Source: Acidobacteriota bacterium (GTDB lineage Bacteria; Acidobacteriota; Terriglobia; Terriglobales; Acidobacteriaceae). From it: 8,945 nucleotides of DNA. The notes beneath the pieces were generated by a model that worked only from the letters and a program-made list of their open reading frames with translations, did not search any database and was not told where the DNA came from. This document shows positions 6,659-8,945 of this stretch, piece by piece (position 1 is the stretch's first letter; every line of letters begins with the position of its first letter). The DNA is taken from assembly GCA_021778875.1 (NCBI GenBank), contig JAJYBT010000054.1, positions 1-8,945 on the forward strand, in the 5' to 3' direction. The translations under genes and the position numbers were made by a program.

Positions 6659-6712
6659 ATGAATTTGTTCACGCTACGGCTGCGGTTCTCTCCGCGCTTT
6701 CCGTCGAGGTAA
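6659..6712 (+). CDS. Possible 17-codon leader ORF upstream of the lipoprotein gene
   Basis: ATG at 6659 opens a short frame encoding MNLFTLRLRFSPRFPSR, with TAA at 6710-6712, 5 nt before the TTG start of the lipoprotein. Its last codons and stop overlap the lipoprotein's ribosome binding site, so translating it could control or couple initiation there. A GGGGAAG stretch (6641-6647) lies upstream but somewhat far (11 nt) for a good ribosome binding site. The frame is arginine-rich and not recognisable. It may well be chance. Confidence 0.3.
   Translation: MNLFTLRLRFSPRFPSR
6706..6710 (+). promoter_or_regulatory. Shine-Dalgarno that supports the TTG start of the lipoprotein gene
   Basis: GAGGT lies 7 nt before TTG at 6718. 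No ATG or GTG exists in this frame close upstream, and only the TTG start yields a normal lysine-rich n-region before the hydrophobic signal segment. Confidence 0.65.
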
Positions 6713-6717
6713 GGATT

Positions 6718-8163
6718 TTGAAGAAGAGAAGTCTTTGGTTGAGCGCCGCAGGTGCCCTGGTGGTGGCAGTTGCGCTGGCAGGATGTGGTCAAACGACATA
6801 CTTTGCGGGCCGTCTTCTGCCACCGAGCAGGTTGGTGAACCGCGTTCTGATTGCCGTACAGAATCCCAGCCCGTATACCAAGGGCGCACTGGAGTTTGTG
6901 GACGGCTACTACGACATCCGGTACAGCTATGACTTCAAGGTTCCGGGCTACAGTATTTCCGGGTATTCAGGCGCGCTGCCTGCGACGATCCAGAACATGC
7001 CTGAGGAGCAGCTTGGCGCGGTCTACGGCGCGGGCGACGGAAGCCTTGCGCTAATCAACTATGCCAAGGAAAGCTCCAGCGGTACCGTTGGCGGATTGAG
7101 CGGTCTCTCTTCCAGCGTGTTTTTGACCCGCAATGAGGGTTTTGCCTTTGCGGCGAACCAACTGGCGCACGTGTTTACGGCGGTAGACCGTGTGACCGGC
7201 CAGGGCGCATCCCTGAGCCTGCCCGGCGTTTATCGGGTGAGCGTGAACCCCGGAGGAACGGTGGCGCTGGCGTTCGTGCAGAACTCCGACTACCTCTACT
7301 ATGCGCGCCAGCTTACGGCGGCACAGACCATAGCCTTCTCCGGCGGCGCGAGCACCTGGCCGAGGGCGGCGGTGGACTGCGAACCGCAGAACGGGCCGCT
7401 GTGGTGTCTCTTTCAGGCGCAGAGCCCGGACAATCTGGACGCAACAGGGAACTACTACGGCGCGCCGCTGGTGTTTGACCGTCCGGTGAAGGCGCTCTTT
7501 TCTGCTGACGGCGGAACTGCGTACGTGCTGAACTGCGGGCAGGAGTGCGGTGGGTCTGCGTCATCGGTGTCCGTGCTGCCGGTGGCGCCGGTCATCTATT
7601 CTGCCGGGCAGCAGTCGGGTAAATTACCGGCGACCGGCGGGGGCACCACAATTGCGATCACGGGTGGAGCGAGCAACGCGCTGGTGGTGGATTCAACCAT
7701 GTACGTGGTGGGCCAGCAACTGCAGCCGGACGGACTGTTTACCGGGAACCTGACAGTGGTGAACCTTGCGAACAACACAGTCACGGCTGCGGCAGGCATC
7801 AGCGATGGCGCGCCGGGGGCGATGAGCCGGATGATTCTGGCGGATGACAATACGCTTTGGATCGGCATGACGAAGTGCAACAACGGCGAGCGCTATGCCA
7901 AGGGTCTGCCGTACGGCTGCCTCACGATGTTCAACACGTCGAGCAACAGTGTGGCGATGCTGGAGCCGTACCTGGGCGACCTGACGGGCATCGCTGACGT
8001 GGAGGGCCTGCATAAGGTCTATGTGGCGCAGGGTGGGCAGGTGTATATCTACTCCACCAAAGACGGCGCTTCGATCAACAACCAATATGTGACCGTGACC
8101 GGAACGGCCTATGATGTGGCCTACATGGACGGGCACACCGACGCCAACAACACCGTGTACTGA
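6718..8163 (+). CDS. Predicted lipoprotein, beta-propeller-like, unknown function
   Basis: Starting at TTG 6718, the 481-residue product has a textbook lipoprotein signal: KKR n-region, hydrophobic 'LWLSAAGALVVAVA' and lipobox LAGC with the lipidated cysteine at C23. The residue after it is glycine, so outer-membrane sorting is plausible under the E. coli rule. The mature part is rich in short beta-strands and Gly/Ser/Thr turns, with blade-like phrases such as 'NLTVVNLANNTVTAAAGI', 'NTLWIGMTKC' and 'HKVYVAQGGQVYIYSTKDG'. This resembles YncE/NHL-type beta-propellers, but I cannot name a family with certainty. Six further cysteines form three close pairs (C221/C230, C273/C277, C387/C401), suggesting disulfides outside the cytoplasm. 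No catalytic motif is visible. The gene ends 5 nt before bshB1, so the two are probably co-transcribed, though their link is not obvious. Confidence 0.82.
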   Translation: MKKRSLWLSAAGALVVAVALAGCGQTTYFAGRLLPPSRLVNRVLIAVQNPSPYTKGALEFVDGYYDIRYSYDFKVPGYSISGYSGALPATIQNMPEEQLGAVYGAGDGSLALINYAKESSSGTVGGLSGLSSSVFLTRNEGFAFAANQLAHVFTAVDRVTGQGASLSLPGVYRVSVNPGGTVALAFVQNSDYLYYARQLTAAQTIAFSGGASTWPRAAVDCEPQNGPLWCLFQAQSPDNLDATGNYYGAPLVFDRPVKALFSADGGTAYVLNCGQECGGSASSVSVLPVAPVIYSAGQQSGKLPATGGGTTIAITGGASNALVVDSTMYVVGQQLQPDGLFTGNLTVVNLANNTVTAAAGISDGAPGAMSRMILADDNTLWIGMTKCNNGERYAKGLPYGCLTMFNTSSNSVAMLEPYLGDLTGIADVEGLHKVYVAQGGQVYIYSTKDGASINNQYVTVTGTAYDVAYMDGHTDANNTVY

Positions 8164-8168
8164 CGAGC

Positions 8169-8900
8169 ATGGCCGCCGCTTCCGATCTACTTCCGTTCGA
8201 TGTGCTGGCCATTGCCGCGCACCGCGACGATGTGGAACAGACTTGTGGCGGCACCCTACTGCGGATGGCTGCGCGCGGGCTGCGCACTGCAATTCTGGAT
8301 TTGACCCAGGGCGAAGCCGGTACGCGCGGGAGCGCCGAAGAGCGTGCAAACGAAGCGGGCGAGGCGGCGCGGCTGCTGGGCGTGGGCTGGCGCGAGGCGC
8401 TGGACCTGCCCGATGGCGCAGTAGAAAATACTTTTGAAAATCGCATGAAGATTGTGGGCGTGCTGCGCGCAGTGCGTCCGCGCGTGGTGATTTTGCCTTA
8501 CTGGCAGGCGCGCCACCCCGACCACGCCACGGCGTCTACGCTTGGCTACGACGCTTGCTTTCTTTCCGGGCTGGCCAAGGTGGATACGGGTACGGCGCCG
8601 CACCGGCCCTTCAAGATTGTCTACGCCAGCCTGTATGCGGATGTGCGGCCGAGCTTCGTCGTGGATATCACGCCGTTTATCGAGCAGCGGCATGCGGCGC
8701 TGATGGCCTACCGCTCGCAGTATGCGAGCCAGGCGACGGGCAGCGGACTGTTTGTGCCGCCAGAGGAAATTCGCGAGCGAACGTTTGCTGAAGCGCGCCA
8801 CTACGGACTGCTGGCTGGTGTGCGCTACGGAGAGCCGTTTGTGCAGAAGGAAGTGGGCCTGGTGGATGACTTGACGCTGCTTCCCATGAAGTCCATCTGA
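8169..8900 (+). CDS. bshB1: Bacillithiol biosynthesis N-acetylglucosaminyl-malate deacetylase BshB1
   Basis: The 243-residue product is a LmbE/PIG-L-type zinc deacetylase with BshB1 features throughout: 'AAHRDDVEQTCGGTL', 'ILDLTQGEAGTRGS', 'EAARLLGVGWREALDLPDG', 'HPDHATA', 'VVDITPFIEQRHAALMAYRSQY' and 'GVRYGEPFV'. BshB1 removes acetate from GlcNAc-malate, the second step of bacillithiol synthesis in the cytoplasm. Likely zinc ligands are H18, D21 and H119, with D20 and H116 in catalytic roles. These match the H12/D15/H113 and D14/H110 set of the B. cereus homologue with a constant offset of six. The usual HPDD motif reads HRDD here. The ATG at 8169 follows the lipoprotein stop by 5 nt with only a weak GAG ribosome binding site, so translational coupling is likely. 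bshA and bshC are not in the window. A broader LmbE-family substrate is possible but less likely. Confidence 0.92.
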   Translation: MAAASDLLPFDVLAIAAHRDDVEQTCGGTLLRMAARGLRTAILDLTQGEAGTRGSAEERANEAGEAARLLGVGWREALDLPDGAVENTFENRMKIVGVLRAVRPRVVILPYWQARHPDHATASTLGYDACFLSGLAKVDTGTAPHRPFKIVYASLYADVRPSFVVDITPFIEQRHAALMAYRSQYASQATGSGLFVPPEEIRERTFAEARHYGLLAGVRYGEPFVQKEVGLVDDLTLLPMKSI

Positions 8901-8945
8901 GATGCGCAAAGCAGTTTGACGCGCTCCCGCGGCAGGCTCTCTTCA
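8901..8945. other. Terminal stretch with no assignable gene
   Basis: After the bshB1 stop only 45 bases remain. An ATG at 8902 runs for five codons and stops, so no downstream gene start can be supported, and no complete hairpin with a T-tract is visible. Confidence 0.5.

Noticed and set aside
5664..6662. Long + strand open frame (about 330 codons) opposite the methyltransferase/reductase gene
   Set aside because: It lies almost wholly antisense to a gene with clear domains and catalytic residues, its translation looks like no known family, and long antisense frames are expected in GC-rich DNA.
2719..8169. Recurrent 5-nt gaps (lpxD to P-loop gene, fusion gene to xseB, leader ORF to lipoprotein, lipoprotein to bshB1)
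   Set aside because: The repeat of the same spacing is striking, but short gaps of this size are common inside bacterial operons and four cases are too few to mean more.

Overview
The window is a GC-rich bacterial chromosome segment. It looks like ordinary core genome from a Gram-negative, LPS-making member of the Acidobacteriota, probably a Terriglobia relative of Acidobacterium, Granulicella or Terriglobus. This placement is inferred from three things seen together: lipid A genes, a bacillithiol-type deacetylase, and a homocysteine S-methyltransferase fused to methylenetetrahydrofolate reductase. It was not tested by any search. I see no mobile element, tRNA, rRNA, CRISPR array or phage gene.

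Layout: (1) Positions 2-640 (+) hold the 3' part of a SYLF-domain protein, closed by a clear intrinsic terminator at 670-697. (2) Positions 786-4350 (+) are a co-directional run. It starts with a lipid A/LPS late acyltransferase of the LpxL/HtrB family and lpxD (11 nt apart). A small MobB-like P-loop protein follows 5 nt later, and then, after a 75-nt gap, a twin-arginine-signal aldo/keto reductase. A 17-bp perfect hairpin with a T-tract (4364-4413) ends this run. (3) Positions 6521-4420 (-) are a two-gene operon converging on that hairpin: the fused methyltransferase/reductase, then xseB (exonuclease VII small subunit), 5 nt apart. (4) A 196-nt divergent intergenic region (6522-6717) has a near-symmetric -10 element readable on both strands, a small inverted repeat and a possible 17-codon leader ORF. 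(5) Positions 6718-8900 (+) hold a TTG-started lipoprotein with three close cysteine pairs and, 5 nt downstream, bshB1. The last 45 bases show no assignable gene.

Functionally the left half is about the envelope: lipid A assembly, an exported SYLF protein and an exported oxidoreductase. The right half combines one-carbon/methionine metabolism, DNA repair and low-molecular-weight thiol synthesis. No obvious new multi-gene system is visible. The points most worth a second look are the P-loop protein of unknown role behind lpxD, the divergent promoter region with its leader ORF, the close pairing of an envelope lipoprotein with bshB1, and the HRDD variant of the BshB1 metal motif.
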